From CAVYYW01 sp963772845 (GTDB lineage: Bacteria > Bacillota > Bacilli > Bacillales > Sporolactobacillaceae): a DNA stretch of 64,000 nt. A program made the translations under genes and the position numbers. Location of the stretch: the NCBI GenBank assembly GCA_963772845.1, contig CAVYYW010000014.1:434001-498000 (forward strand), written 5' to 3'. The notes beneath the pieces were generated by a model, which searched no databases, had not been told where the DNA came from, and saw only the letters and a program-made list of their open reading frames with translations. Shown here one piece after another: positions 52,831 to 61,950 of this stretch. How positions within the stretch are numbered: position 1 is the first letter of the stretch; every line of letters begins with the position of its first letter.

Positions 52831-53787
52831 ATGGAAGATATCCTGCAGCTATTGCCAAAAAAATTGACGGACAGCTTGCGTAATCAGTTCTCTCCGCCGG
52901 AAATCCAAAAAGTTGAAGAAATTCGGCTCCGTATTCATAAGCCAGTAGAGCTTGTTTTTCAAAACAGGACGATGAGGCTTACACAGGCAGGCCAGGGCTA
53001 CATGTTTAGTGAAAAAGAGGCAGAACAGGTGATGGGTAAATTATCAAGCCATTCTTTGTATTCCTTGGAAGAAGAACTGAAAAGGGGCTATATCACAATT
53101 AAAGGCGGCCATAGAGTTGGGATATGCGGACAAACCGTCACTGCCTCTGGGATTGTTCAGCACATCCATCATATAAGTTCTTTTAATATACGTATTGCCC
53201 GACAGCATGTTCAATGTGCTGAACATGTTATTAATTATCTTATTGAAGATGGCAGATGCGTCAATACGCTTATTATTGGAAAGCCGCAATCAGGAAAAAC
53301 AACCTTGCTTAGAGAACTGGCAAGGCAGTTCAGTGATGGGGATCCAACCTCTGGCAGACCTGCCTTCAAGGTTGGAATTGTGGATGAACGTTCTGAAATT
53401 GCGGGTTGTTACCATGGCATTCCTCAAAACGATATAGGCAAGCGGACAGACGTCCTTGACGCTTGTCCAAAAGCAGAAGGCATGATGATGATGATCCGGT
53501 CAATGAGCCCGGAAATTCTAATTGTCGATGAATTAGGAAGAAAAGAAGACATGGAAGCTATTTTTGAGGCCATTAATGCGGGTGTGCATATTATCGCAAC
53601 GATTCATGGATCGTTTTTAGAACAGATCATCAAGAGACCCTGGATTCAGCCGCTTTTGAAAGCGCATGTTTTTGACCGGTTTGTGGAACTGGACAGGACA
53701 GGGAGCAGGGGGGAGAGTCCTTCTGCATTTATACATGCCATCAGGGAAACGCATGGCAAACTATTAAAGAGATTCGGGGTGGAGTAA
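52831..53787 (+). CDS. spoIIIAA: Stage III sporulation protein AA
   Basis: AAA-type ATPase of the SpoIIIA-SpoIIQ channel between mother cell and forespore. 318 residues. Walker A is IGKPQSGKTTLL, and ILIVDELGRKEDMEA is Walker B. The N-terminal half has VEEIRLRIHKPVEL, typical of the family. Related to secretion ATPases (GspE-like). ATG at 52831 is preferred over GTG 52822. First of eight tightly packed genes. Confidence 0.96.
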   Translation: MEDILQLLPKKLTDSLRNQFSPPEIQKVEEIRLRIHKPVELVFQNRTMRLTQAGQGYMFSEKEAEQVMGKLSSHSLYSLEEELKRGYITIKGGHRVGICGQTVTASGIVQHIHHISSFNIRIARQHVQCAEHVINYLIEDGRCVNTLIIGKPQSGKTTLLRELARQFSDGDPTSGRPAFKVGIVDERSEIAGCYHGIPQNDIGKRTDVLDACPKAEGMMMMIRSMSPEILIVDELGRKEDMEAIFEAINAGVHIIATIHGSFLEQIIKRPWIQPLLKAHVFDRFVELDRTGSRGESPSAFIHAIRETHGKLLKRFGVE

Positions 53788-54303
53788 GTGTTAAAGCTGG
53801 TAGGCGGCCTGTTGGTTGTCCTGGCTTGTACTGGGATGGGCTTTTACTTGGCGAAGCAATACAGTGAACGTCCAAAACAAATTCGCCAATGGGCTTCTGC
53901 TCTTAAGGCTATCGAAGCAGAAATCATGTACAATGCAACCCCAATGAATCAGCTAGCAAAGCAGCTTGGCGAGCAAATGCCAGCCCCTTGTTCTTATTTT
54001 TTCACTGCACTCTATGAAGAACTGGAGCAAACGTCTCAAAATCTTTCAGAAGCGTGGGATAAAACAATGACGCTCTATATTCCGCATACGGCATTAAAAA
54101 GAAAAGAACAAGAAAGCTTGAGACAATTTGGCCATACACTGGGTAAGTATAACAGGGTCGAACAGGAAAAACAGATTCATTTAACACTCAATCATCTTGA
54201 ACGAGAAGAAGCGGAAGCAAGAGCAGAACAAGCTAAATATGAAAAGATGTGGCGGAATTTAGGGTTTTTATCAGGTGTATTTATCGTACTTCTATTTTTT
54301 TGA
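53788..54303 (+). CDS. spoIIIAB: Stage III sporulation protein AB
   Basis: 171 residues, GspF-like. Hydrophobic N- and C-terminal helices (VGGLLVVLACTGMGFYLA and FLSGVFIVLLFF) enclose a helical cytoplasmic domain. GTG start immediately after the spoIIIAA stop. It is thought to anchor the ATPase SpoIIIAA. Confidence 0.93.
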   Translation: MLKLVGGLLVVLACTGMGFYLAKQYSERPKQIRQWASALKAIEAEIMYNATPMNQLAKQLGEQMPAPCSYFFTALYEELEQTSQNLSEAWDKTMTLYIPHTALKRKEQESLRQFGHTLGKYNRVEQEKQIHLTLNHLEREEAEARAEQAKYEKMWRNLGFLSGVFIVLLFF

Positions 54304-54314
54304 GGTGGTCAAAC

Positions 54315-54515
54315 ATGCCAATCGACGTTCAAACAATTTTTCAAATTGCAGGTATCGGAATTATTGTTGCTATGATTCAGACTGTGCTGAAGCAAATGGG
54401 AAAAGAAGATTGGGCGCAATGGGTCACAATAATAGGTTTTGTGGTTATTTTATATATCGTCGCAACCCTGATTCATGACCTATTTGAAAAAATAAAATCC
54501 ATCTTTCTGTTTTAG
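54315..54515 (+). CDS. spoIIIAC: Stage III sporulation protein AC
   Basis: 66 residues. Two transmembrane helices (IAGIGIIVAMIQTVLKQMG, VTIIGFVVILYIVATLI). Start ATG 54315 follows GAGGTGG; upstream in-frame sequence overlaps spoIIIAB. Matches the short family length. Confidence 0.93.
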   Translation: MPIDVQTIFQIAGIGIIVAMIQTVLKQMGKEDWAQWVTIIGFVVILYIVATLIHDLFEKIKSIFLF

Positions 54516-54528
54516 GTGCTCGGTCATT

Positions 54529-54915
54529 ATGAATATCTTACAAATTGTCGGTCTCGCTTTGATCACAACTTTAATTTTACTGATGATCAAAGAATCACAA
54601 CCCGTTTATGCGCTGCTCCTTTCCCTATTTGCAGGCGGATTTATATTTTACTCAGTCGTTGGAGAAGTTGATCGGATCTTATCGATGATTAAGTCGCTTT
54701 CTGCACAGATCCATCTCCAGGACGTCTATGTAGAAACGATCCTGAAGGTGATCGGTATTGCATATATTGCAGAATTTGGCATCCAGATAATCAAGGATGC
54801 CGGGGAAAATGGTTTAGCAAGCAAAGTCGAGATGGCAGGGAAAATGGCTATTTTAATTTTAGCAGTGCCAATCATGGGCGCAATTATTCAAGCTGTGATT
54901 AATTTTTTGCCATAG
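54529..54915 (+). CDS. spoIIIAD: Stage III sporulation protein AD
   Basis: 128 residues with four hydrophobic helices. IAYIAEFGIQIIKDAGENGLASKVEMAGKMAIL is the conserved family core, here noted in parts: AEFGIQIIKDAGE and EMAGKMAILILAVP. Channel membrane component paired with AC and AE. Confidence 0.93.
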   Translation: MNILQIVGLALITTLILLMIKESQPVYALLLSLFAGGFIFYSVVGEVDRILSMIKSLSAQIHLQDVYVETILKVIGIAYIAEFGIQIIKDAGENGLASKVEMAGKMAILILAVPIMGAIIQAVINFLP

Positions 54916-54930
54916 AGGAGGAGAAAGGCT

Positions 54931-56130
54931 GTGGACAAGCTATCTGAATGCAGACGGCTTTATCTTTTTCCGATTTTCGCTGCCCTCTTTATATTTTTTA
55001 TCCCTCATCCTGTTTCAGCTCAAGATAACCCCACCACGGACGTTCTGTCAGAAGCTTTCGCCAACCAGAAAGGCACAATAGATGTACAGGCTTTAAATAA
55101 ATATCTGAATCATCTACAGGATAAATATCAAGGCTACTTTCCGAAAACCAAAGAAATTAACGACCAGATGAAGCTTAGGCCAGAACTTCCTTCTACTGAC
55201 AAATGGATGAGCGGCGTCTTGCGTTATTTTTTGTATGAGTGCTATATCAATCTTCACACGCTCGGAATGATTTTAATCCTAACCGTTTTTTCGATGATCC
55301 TCCAGTCCATCCAAAGTACTTTTGAAAAACAAACGGTGGCAAAAGTGGCTTACGCACTGGTTTATATGATGCTGCTCACGGTTGCTTTGGAAAGCTTTCA
55401 TACAATGACTGTATACATTCTGAGTGCTATAGAAGAAATGAGTCAATTTTTACTGGCTTTGACACCGATGATTCTTGCCCTGACTGCAGTGTCGGGCAGT
55501 CTTAGTACGGCGATGCTGTTTAACCCGATGATTTTGCTGTTAATTAACACTGTAGAATGGGCAATCGCTAAAGGTGTCGTACCCTTGCTGATCCTTTCGA
55601 CACTGCTTGGTGTGATCAGTACGCTAACGGTTCATTATAAAGCTTCAAGACTATCCGATTTGATGAGACAGCTTTCTACGTGGTCATTAATCGTATTTTT
55701 TGCAATATTTTTAGGTGTGATGAGCATCAGAGGTGCGGTGGCATCTATTTCAGACGGCGTGTTAAGCAAGACAGTGAAATTTATGACAGGGAACTTTGTG
55801 CCGGTGATCGGCAGGATGTTCAGTGATGCAACGGAAACAGTTCTTAGTGCATCAGCTCTGCTGAAAAATACGGTCGGTATGGTCGGTTTAATGATTCTTG
55901 CCGGATTAATTATTTTCCCAGCACTTAAAGTACTGGTGGTTACACTGATCTACAGGGTATCGGCTGCTGTACTCCAGCCTCTTGGAGACGGACCGGTTAT
56001 CGACTCATTGAACATTATTTCCAAAAGCATGCTTGCTATTTTTGCGGCTTACCTTATCGTTTCACTGATGTTTTTTTTGTCAATCTGCATCATTATTGCC
56101 TCGGGAAATTTAACACTGATGGTCCGGTGA
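54931..56130 (+). CDS. spoIIIAE: Stage III sporulation protein AE
   Basis: 399 residues. N-terminal signal peptide ending near HPVSAQD, a hydrophilic region, then six or more transmembrane helices. Conserved SVMSIRGAV-like segment (GVMSIRGAVAS) and LKVLVVTLIYRVSAAVLQPLGD. Largest membrane subunit of the channel. Start GTG follows GAGGAGGAGAAAG. Confidence 0.95.
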   Translation: MDKLSECRRLYLFPIFAALFIFFIPHPVSAQDNPTTDVLSEAFANQKGTIDVQALNKYLNHLQDKYQGYFPKTKEINDQMKLRPELPSTDKWMSGVLRYFLYECYINLHTLGMILILTVFSMILQSIQSTFEKQTVAKVAYALVYMMLLTVALESFHTMTVYILSAIEEMSQFLLALTPMILALTAVSGSLSTAMLFNPMILLLINTVEWAIAKGVVPLLILSTLLGVISTLTVHYKASRLSDLMRQLSTWSLIVFFAIFLGVMSIRGAVASISDGVLSKTVKFMTGNFVPVIGRMFSDATETVLSASALLKNTVGMVGLMILAGLIIFPALKVLVVTLIYRVSAAVLQPLGDGPVIDSLNIISKSMLAIFAAYLIVSLMFFLSICIIIASGNLTLMVR

Positions 56131-56139
56131 GGTGACAAA

Positions 56140-56778
56140 ATGGACTTTATTACAAATTGGACAGAACGGCTAATCATTATCATTCTAATAGCAACATTAC
56201 TTGAGCTTTTTCTGCCAGATAATCGGTTCCAGCCTTATATAAAAATTGTAATGGGATTATTGATTATATTAATCATGCTGGATCCATTGGGGAAACTTTT
56301 TCATCTGCATATTCAACCTTTAAATACACAAAAATTTACCGGTCAGGAAAGGCCAGCTGAAAAAAATAAAATAAAAAAGCTCAAAAGTGAAATAGATCAG
56401 CAAAACGCTGCATATATTCATAAACAAATGGCTGTCCAACTCGAGGACATGGTGAACAAGGAGGTGCAGGACGCATACGGATATCGCATAACCAATATCG
56501 ACATGAAAACGGCAGCATCAAATAGCGGAAAGATGGAGCATTTGACGGTTTACCTATCAAAAGATAAAGCTGCCGCCAGCGGAAAGAATTCTGAAATCAG
56601 TGTTGATCCTGTCAAAGCAGTAAGTATTACCGGAGGTGGCACCAGTCAGGACAAGTCAGAAGAAATGACTCTAAACAATAAACAAAAATTAGAGTTAATC
56701 CAGCTGCTGGCCGGAAAATGGGATGTTGATCCAAAAATTATTGAGATCAAATCAGTGAAGGGAAAAAGCGCCTCATGA
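56140..56778 (+). CDS. spoIIIAF: Stage III sporulation protein AF
   Basis: 212 residues. Two N-terminal transmembrane helices (LIIIILIATLLELFL, IKIVMGLLIILIMLDPLGKL) and a soluble domain with coiled-coil and ring-building-motif-like fold. The C-terminus KIIEIKSVKG is part of the family pattern. Overlaps spoIIIAG by four bases. Confidence 0.92.
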   Translation: MDFITNWTERLIIIILIATLLELFLPDNRFQPYIKIVMGLLIILIMLDPLGKLFHLHIQPLNTQKFTGQERPAEKNKIKKLKSEIDQQNAAYIHKQMAVQLEDMVNKEVQDAYGYRITNIDMKTAASNSGKMEHLTVYLSKDKAAASGKNSEISVDPVKAVSITGGGTSQDKSEEMTLNNKQKLELIQLLAGKWDVDPKIIEIKSVKGKSAS

Positions 56779-57389
56779 ACAAACTTCTCGCTTGGCTGAA
56801 TAATCAGCTGAAACCTAAAAAGCCGCTTGAGCGCCAACCCAAAAACCGTCCTTTAAAGCCATTATTTCTATTATGCGCCGTCGGCATCATCCTTTTATTA
56901 ATCAGTCAGTGGACAGGCAGAACACAAGAAAAATCCCCTGCTGCTAAGCCGGCTGTTACACAGAAACTGAGTGAGACAGTCAAACAGACAGGAGAGGATC
57001 CTGAAGAAACCCTCTATTCAAAACAGCTTGAAAAAATTCTGAATCAGATCACCGGTGTTAGAAATGTTTCGGTTCTAGTAACTTTTTCAACATCCGAACA
57101 AACCATTTATCAAGAAAATGTAAAAACGACTCAGAACAAAACTCAGGAAATTGATCAAAATGGTGGCAAACGCCAGGTCAGTAATACGCAAAAAGATGAA
57201 GAAGTCGTCACAATCGATAACGGTACGGAAAAACAGCCCGTCGTTTCTGGTAAGAAAAAACCTGATATTAGAGGGGTTCTGATTGTTGCTGAAGGAGCAA
57301 ATACACCAACAATTAAAGCGTGGATCATGGACGCGGTAAGTACGGTACTCGATATTCCGACATATAAAGTAACTGTTTTACCTAAATAA
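56775..57389 (+). CDS. spoIIIAG: Stage III sporulation protein AG
   Basis: 204 residues, somewhat shorter than B. subtilis SpoIIIAG. One transmembrane helix (LFLLCAVGIILLLISQW), then an extracytoplasmic domain with YSKQLEKILNQITGVRNVSVLVTF and RGVLIVAEGA, the ring-building fold that forms the large beta-barrel channel ring. Overlap ATGA with spoIIIAF. Confidence 0.93.
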   Translation: MNKLLAWLNNQLKPKKPLERQPKNRPLKPLFLLCAVGIILLLISQWTGRTQEKSPAAKPAVTQKLSETVKQTGEDPEETLYSKQLEKILNQITGVRNVSVLVTFSTSEQTIYQENVKTTQNKTQEIDQNGGKRQVSNTQKDEEVVTIDNGTEKQPVVSGKKKPDIRGVLIVAEGANTPTIKAWIMDAVSTVLDIPTYKVTVLPK

Positions 57390-57402
57390 GGGAGGTTGAA
57401 GT

Positions 57403-57939
57403 ATGTTAATGAGAAAACAAACAATTTGGTTGCTGACAATGCTGAGTCTAATGGCTGTGTTATCTGTCTATTACTTGATGAACCCTGATTCGGCAGACCG
57501 CAAAGCTGCTCAGACACTTACCGATGGAAAAGGACAAGCCCTGATGACGGATGCGAACGGGAAGCTGCAGACAACAATAAAATCCGGAGATCAACTAGCT
57601 GAATACAGACTGCAAAAAGCAGAAAACCAAAAGAAACTAGCCGATTCATATGTAAGCACCATTACAGCGAAAGCGAGTTCTACAAAAGAGATCAGCGCAG
57701 CAAATAATAAATTGAACGCATTAAATACATTGGCAAGCAATGAAAAGCAGCTTGAAGATGTGATCCGGTCGAAAGGATTTAATGATGCGGTTGTTATGAG
57801 CGACAAAAATGATGTGAATGTCTATGTCCAAGCTAAGACTCTTACACCAAAGCAGGCAACTGACATTATGAAAATGACGCATGAATACTTAGGGGATGAG
57901 AAACTGGTTAGTGTAAACTATACGGCTTCTAAAAGCTGA
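57403..57939 (+). CDS. spoIIIAH: Stage III sporulation protein AH
   Basis: 178 residues, shorter than the B. subtilis form. One transmembrane helix (IWLLTMLSLMAVLSVYYLM), a variable linker, and the ring-building domain (NALNTLASNEKQLEDVIRSKG, DAVVMSDKNDVNVYVQAKTLTPKQA) that binds SpoIIQ from the forespore. GGGAGGTTG precedes the ATG. Last gene of the operon. Confidence 0.94.
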   Translation: MLMRKQTIWLLTMLSLMAVLSVYYLMNPDSADRKAAQTLTDGKGQALMTDANGKLQTTIKSGDQLAEYRLQKAENQKKLADSYVSTITAKASSTKEISAANNKLNALNTLASNEKQLEDVIRSKGFNDAVVMSDKNDVNVYVQAKTLTPKQATDIMKMTHEYLGDEKLVSVNYTASKS

Positions 57940-57961
57940 TTATAAATCGAAAATATTGGTC

Positions 57962-57989
57962 AAAAAAAGCGCCGGCAAGGCGCTTTTTT
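57962..57989. terminator. Terminator of the spoIIIA operon
   Basis: AAAAAAAGCGCC and GGCGCTTTTTT around GGCAA; near-symmetric. Confidence 0.9.
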
Positions 57990-58028
57990 GATGGGTTGAA
58001 CAGCAGGGGTGCAGACCATTTAGAAGTT

Positions 58029-58038
58029 ATGATATAAT
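58029..58038 (+). promoter_or_regulatory. Extended -10 promoter before accB
   Basis: TATGATATAAT contains TGnTATAAT, an extended -10, about 40 bases before the accB start. No good -35 is seen, which fits an extended -10 promoter. Confidence 0.5.
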
Positions 58039-58079
58039 GGACGTAAAAATACATTGAGTATTAAGGGGAGTGCAAGACG

Positions 58080-58574
58080 TTGCTAAAAGTGCAAGAAATA
58101 CGCGAACTAATTAAACTAATTGATGAATCAAGCATTAATGAATTTGAATATGAACTGGATGGCTCAAAAATTGTTATGAAAAAAGGAAAAGACGAAAGTG
58201 CTCAGCCGGTATTTCAGCAAATGCCAGTACAGCAGGCGCCAGTTCAGCAGGTTCCTGAAAGATCATCGGAACCGGCAGCTGCACCGGAACCTAAAACAGC
58301 TCCAGAAGCTGATCCGTCACCGGCAGACAGTAATTTACATAAAATAGAATCTCCGATGGTTGGGACTTTTTACGCTTCCCCTTCACCGGATGCCGACTCA
58401 TTTGTACAGCCAGGCTCAAAAGTCAAAAACGATTCTGTTGTATGTATTGTAGAAGCCATGAAGCTGTTTAATGAGATTGAAGCGGATATCAAAGGAGAGA
58501 TTGTTGAAACGCTGGTTGAAGATGGTCAACTGGTAGAATATGGACAGCCACTCTTCCTTGTAAAAGCGGAGTGA
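58080..58574 (+). CDS. accB: Acetyl-CoA carboxylase biotin carboxyl carrier protein
   Basis: 164 residues. N-terminal helical region binding AccC, a Pro/Ala/Gln-rich linker (about residues 42-80), and the biotinyl domain with the target lysine in EAMKLFN. Start is TTG at 58080 after AAGGGGAG. First gene of accB-accC-yqhY, supplying malonyl-CoA for fatty acid synthesis. Confidence 0.95.
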   Translation: MLKVQEIRELIKLIDESSINEFEYELDGSKIVMKKGKDESAQPVFQQMPVQQAPVQQVPERSSEPAAAPEPKTAPEADPSPADSNLHKIESPMVGTFYASPSPDADSFVQPGSKVKNDSVVCIVEAMKLFNEIEADIKGEIVETLVEDGQLVEYGQPLFLVKAE

Positions 58575-58579
58575 GAAGA

Positions 58580-59932
58580 ATGATTAAGCGATTATTGATT
58601 GCAAACCGTGGAGAAATTGCTGTCAGAATCATTCGGGCTGCTAAAGAAATGGGAATCGAAACAGTGGCTGTTTATTCCCAAGCAGATAAGGAAGCCCTGC
58701 ATGTTCAACTGGCAGATGAAGCCTATTGTATTGGTCCAACTGCTTCTAAAGACAGTTATTTAAACTTTACTAATATTATGAGCGTCGCTACCTTAACTGG
58801 AGCAGATGCCATCCATCCGGGTTACGGTTTTTTAGCAGAAAATGCTGACTTCGCCGAAATCTGTGCAGAGTGCAACATAACGTTTGTGGGTCCATCCGCA
58901 GCTGCCATTAATAAAATGGGTATTAAAGATGTTGCAAGAACAACAATGATTGAAGCAGGCGTGCCATGTGTTCCTGGCTCGGACGGTATTGTACCTTCTA
59001 TCGAGGCCGCGATCGACGTGGCTGAAGAGATTGGTTATCCTGTGATTATTAAAGCAACAGCCGGGGGCGGCGGTAAGGGAATTCGGATTGCCCGCGATGA
59101 AGAATCACTGAAAAAAGGAATAGCGATCACACAACAGGAAGCCGAAACAGCCTTTGGCAACCCTGGCGTTTATATTGAGAAATACATTGAAGATTTTCGT
59201 CATGTGGAAATACAGGTTCTTGCAGATTCACATGGTCATACTGTCCATTTGGGTGAACGCGATTGTTCCATTCAAAGAAGACTTCAAAAACTCGTTGAAG
59301 AAACGCCTTCTCCTGCTTTAACTCCAGAGAAGCGTGCAGAGATGGGCGAAGCGGCTGTAAAAGCTGCTGAAGCTGTAAACTACACTGGAGCAGGGACTGT
59401 AGAATTTATTTATGCAGCGGACGGACAGTTTTATTTCATGGAAATGAACACGCGTATTCAGGTTGAGCACCCGGTAACAGAGTACGTAACAGGGATTGAT
59501 CTGATCAAAGAACAGATTAAAGTAGCTGGAGGCGAAGCTCTTTCTTTCACTCAGGAAGAGATTACCTTTAACGGCTTTGCTATCGAATGCCGAATTAATG
59601 CTGAAAATCCTGCGAAAAATTTTATGCCTTCAGCTGGAAGGGTCAATATGTACCTTCCGCCAGGAGGACCTGGCGTGCGAATTGATTCCGCAGTTTACCC
59701 GGGTTACATGATCCCGCCTTATTATGATTCTATGGTGGCTAAAGTCATCACCCATGGGGCGACACGAGATGAGGCGTTAAGCAAGATGAAAAGGGCATTA
59801 AGTGAGTTTGTCGTTGAGGGGATTCATACGACGATTCCTTTTCATTTAAAACTTTTAGATAATGAAGTCTTTAAAAGCGGCGATTTCAATACAAAGTTTC
59901 TTGAACTTTATCCAATCAATGCAAGCGAGTAA
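58580..59932 (+). CDS. accC: Acetyl-CoA carboxylase biotin carboxylase
   Basis: ATP-dependent carboxylation of biotin on AccB. 450 residues, exactly the Bacillus length. ATP-grasp motifs: KRLLIANRGEIAVRIIRA, IHPGYGFLAENADFA, KATAGGGGKGIR, ERDCSIQRR and EMNTRIQVEHPVTE. Start ATG 58580; an upstream GTG at 58571 overlaps accB. Confidence 0.97.
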   Translation: MIKRLLIANRGEIAVRIIRAAKEMGIETVAVYSQADKEALHVQLADEAYCIGPTASKDSYLNFTNIMSVATLTGADAIHPGYGFLAENADFAEICAECNITFVGPSAAAINKMGIKDVARTTMIEAGVPCVPGSDGIVPSIEAAIDVAEEIGYPVIIKATAGGGGKGIRIARDEESLKKGIAITQQEAETAFGNPGVYIEKYIEDFRHVEIQVLADSHGHTVHLGERDCSIQRRLQKLVEETPSPALTPEKRAEMGEAAVKAAEAVNYTGAGTVEFIYAADGQFYFMEMNTRIQVEHPVTEYVTGIDLIKEQIKVAGGEALSFTQEEITFNGFAIECRINAENPAKNFMPSAGRVNMYLPPGGPGVRIDSAVYPGYMIPPYYDSMVAKVITHGATRDEALSKMKRALSEFVVEGIHTTIPFHLKLLDNEVFKSGDFNTKFLELYPINASE

Positions 59933-59949
59933 TGTTGGAGGTGGAATAA

Positions 59950-60348
59950 GTGGAAGAGAATCAAACATTTGAAATGGAAGAAAGTATGACGGATCTGGGG
60001 AAAGTTGAGATTTCACCTGAAGTCATTGAAATTATTGCAAGCATGGCAGCTTCTGAGGTTGAGGGAGTAGCAAGTATGCACAGCGGTTTTGCCACAGGCG
60101 TTGTAGGCAAAATAAGCAGAAAGCAATATGGAAAAGGAGTCAAAGTTGAACTGACAGAGGAAGGGATTCTTGTGGATGTTCAACTGCAAATGAAGTTCGG
60201 TGTTTCAATTCCGGTTATTGCGCAGCAGGTTCAGGACAATATTCTGCAAACCCTTAAAACAATGACCGCGCTTGAGGTAAGTTCAATTAATATCCATGTG
60301 GCAGGTATTGTTTTCGACCAGCCTGAGAAACATAAAACAGAGGAATAA
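59950..60348 (+). CDS. yqhY: Asp23/Gls24 family protein YqhY
   Basis: 132 residues. DUF322 fold: LGKVEISPEVIEIIASMAASEVEGVASMH, VDVQLQMKFGVSIPVIAQQVQ and SINIHVAGIVF. In B. subtilis it forms a conserved accB-accC-yqhY cluster and its loss disturbs acetyl-CoA carboxylase activity, so it probably tunes fatty acid synthesis. GTG start after TGGAGGTGG. A terminator follows. Confidence 0.94.
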   Translation: MEENQTFEMEESMTDLGKVEISPEVIEIIASMAASEVEGVASMHSGFATGVVGKISRKQYGKGVKVELTEEGILVDVQLQMKFGVSIPVIAQQVQDNILQTLKTMTALEVSSINIHVAGIVFDQPEKHKTEE

Positions 60349-60352
60349 TATA

Positions 60353-60390
60353 AGAAAATCAAAGGGTCTGCCCCTTTGATTTTCTGTTTT
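60353..60390 (+). terminator. Intrinsic terminator of the acc operon
   Basis: AGAAAATCAAAGGGG-type arms pair perfectly over 14 bases with a short loop, then TTTT. The remaining 60391-60637 is AT-rich with no gene; it presumably holds the nusB promoter. Confidence 0.9.
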
Positions 60391-60637
60391 CATTAGGGTG
60401 CAGAATAAGCGGACTTGTAAAAGAACCCAGAAGAACCTGTGAAAAGCCATTGTCCTTTGATTTAATATTTAATGAAATAATAACACTTTTTACAAAAATA
60501 GCCTTTTTATTTTAAAAGACCATTGCTCCCGGTATCATTTTATTGAAAAGGAGACGTTGTACCTTATCAGTAAACCATGCGGGGGCTGTTTTTTTATGCT
60601 ATTATGAGTGTGAAAGAAGTAGGAAAGGAAGTCATGA

Positions 60638-61030
60638 ATGAACCGTAAAGAAGCGCGTGAAAAAACGGTACAGGTTTTATTTCAGGTTACCGTCAGTCAA
60701 ACGGATCGCGAGGAGGCCATCGAGCATATTCTCGGCGAGCAGGAAATCGATTCTTTTATGAAAGAACTTATTGCTAAAACTCTGGATAATATAGAAGAAA
60801 TTGATGCAGCTATTAAGCCTTACCTTGTTAAGTGGCATTTTGACCGGGTAGGAAATATTGAAAAGACAATCCTTCGTTTAGCAGTTGCTGAACTCTTTTA
60901 TATTAAGGACACCCCTCAGAAAGTTGTTCTGAATGAGGCTGTCGAACTGGCAAAGACTTACGGTGATGAGAAGACGAGAGTATTTGTTAACGGCGTCTTA
61001 GGAAAAATGATTGTGCAGCAGGAGCAATAA
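60638..61030 (+). CDS. nusB: Transcription antitermination factor NusB
   Basis: 130-residue helical protein that, with NusE (S10), binds boxA RNA in rRNA antitermination. Family motifs: NRKEAREKTVQVLFQ, LRLAVAELFYI and VVLNEAVELAKTYGDEKTRVFVNGVLG. AGGAAAGGAAG precedes the ATG. Begins the nusB-folD-xseAB-ispA cluster. Confidence 0.96.
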   Translation: MNRKEAREKTVQVLFQVTVSQTDREEAIEHILGEQEIDSFMKELIAKTLDNIEEIDAAIKPYLVKWHFDRVGNIEKTILRLAVAELFYIKDTPQKVVLNEAVELAKTYGDEKTRVFVNGVLGKMIVQQEQ

Positions 61031-61089
61031 AAAGAGAACGAACAGAGGAATACCGTTTAATGAAACCACTAAATCGGAGGCGTTTTTTA

Positions 61090-61950
61090 ATGACAGCAGA
61101 ACTCATAAATGGAAAAGAGATTGCCGGAAAAAAACGGATGGAATTAAAAACGAAAGTGGATGAACTGAAGAAAAATGGCATAACACCAGGACTGGCTGTC
61201 TTGCTGATTGGTGAAAATCCGGCTTCGATGTCGTATGTTAAAGGGAAAATCAAAGATTGCGAAGAAGTCGGCATTCATTCTGAGCTTAAACGATTCAAAG
61301 AAGATATGACGGAAGAAGCGCTGCTGCGTGAAATTGACGCTTATAATAATGATGAGAATATCCATGGTATTCTTGTCCAGCTGCCTCTGCCAATACATAT
61401 TTCTGATCAGAAAATTATTGAAGCAATTCGTCCAGATAAAGATGTTGATGGCTTCCATCCCATTAGCCTTGGGAAAATGCTTACCGGACAGGATACATTT
61501 TTACCGTGTACGCCTTATGGCATTATTGAAATGATTCATACACTTGGGGTTCCAATAAAAGGGAAACATGTCGTGATTGTCGGCAGAAGCAATATTGTCG
61601 GTAAGCCGGCTGGTCAGCTATTTTTAAATGAAGATGCAACGGTTACTTACTGTCATTCTAAAACAAAAGATCTTAAAGCAATTACGACACAAGCAGATAT
61701 TCTGGTTGTGGCAGTAGGAAAAGCGGATCTTATCGGTGCGGATTCTGTTAAGGAAGGCGCTGTCGTTATTGATGTAGGCATGAACAGGAATGATAAAGGA
61801 AAGCTTGTTGGGGATGTTTCCTTTGAAGAAGTAAAAGAAACCGCCGGCTATATTACACCTGTGCCAGGCGGGGTTGGTCCGATGACGCGTCTAATGCTTC
61901 TGGTGAATACGGTGCAATCTGCTGAAAAGCACGCTTTATCAGGTGAATAA
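61090..61950 (+). CDS. folD: Bifunctional methylenetetrahydrofolate dehydrogenase/cyclohydrolase
   Basis: Interconverts methylene-, methenyl- and formyl-THF with NADP. 286 residues. Catalytic Lys in SYVKGK, GILVQLPLP, PDKDVDGFHP, the dinucleotide-binding VIVGRSNIVGKPAG and TPVPGGVGPMT. Start at 61090 follows CGGAGGCG; the longer frame from 61060 adds ten unlikely residues. Supplies one-carbon units fed by GcvT. Confidence 0.97.
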   Translation: MTAELINGKEIAGKKRMELKTKVDELKKNGITPGLAVLLIGENPASMSYVKGKIKDCEEVGIHSELKRFKEDMTEEALLREIDAYNNDENIHGILVQLPLPIHISDQKIIEAIRPDKDVDGFHPISLGKMLTGQDTFLPCTPYGIIEMIHTLGVPIKGKHVVIVGRSNIVGKPAGQLFLNEDATVTYCHSKTKDLKAITTQADILVVAVGKADLIGADSVKEGAVVIDVGMNRNDKGKLVGDVSFEEVKETAGYITPVPGGVGPMTRLMLLVNTVQSAEKHALSGE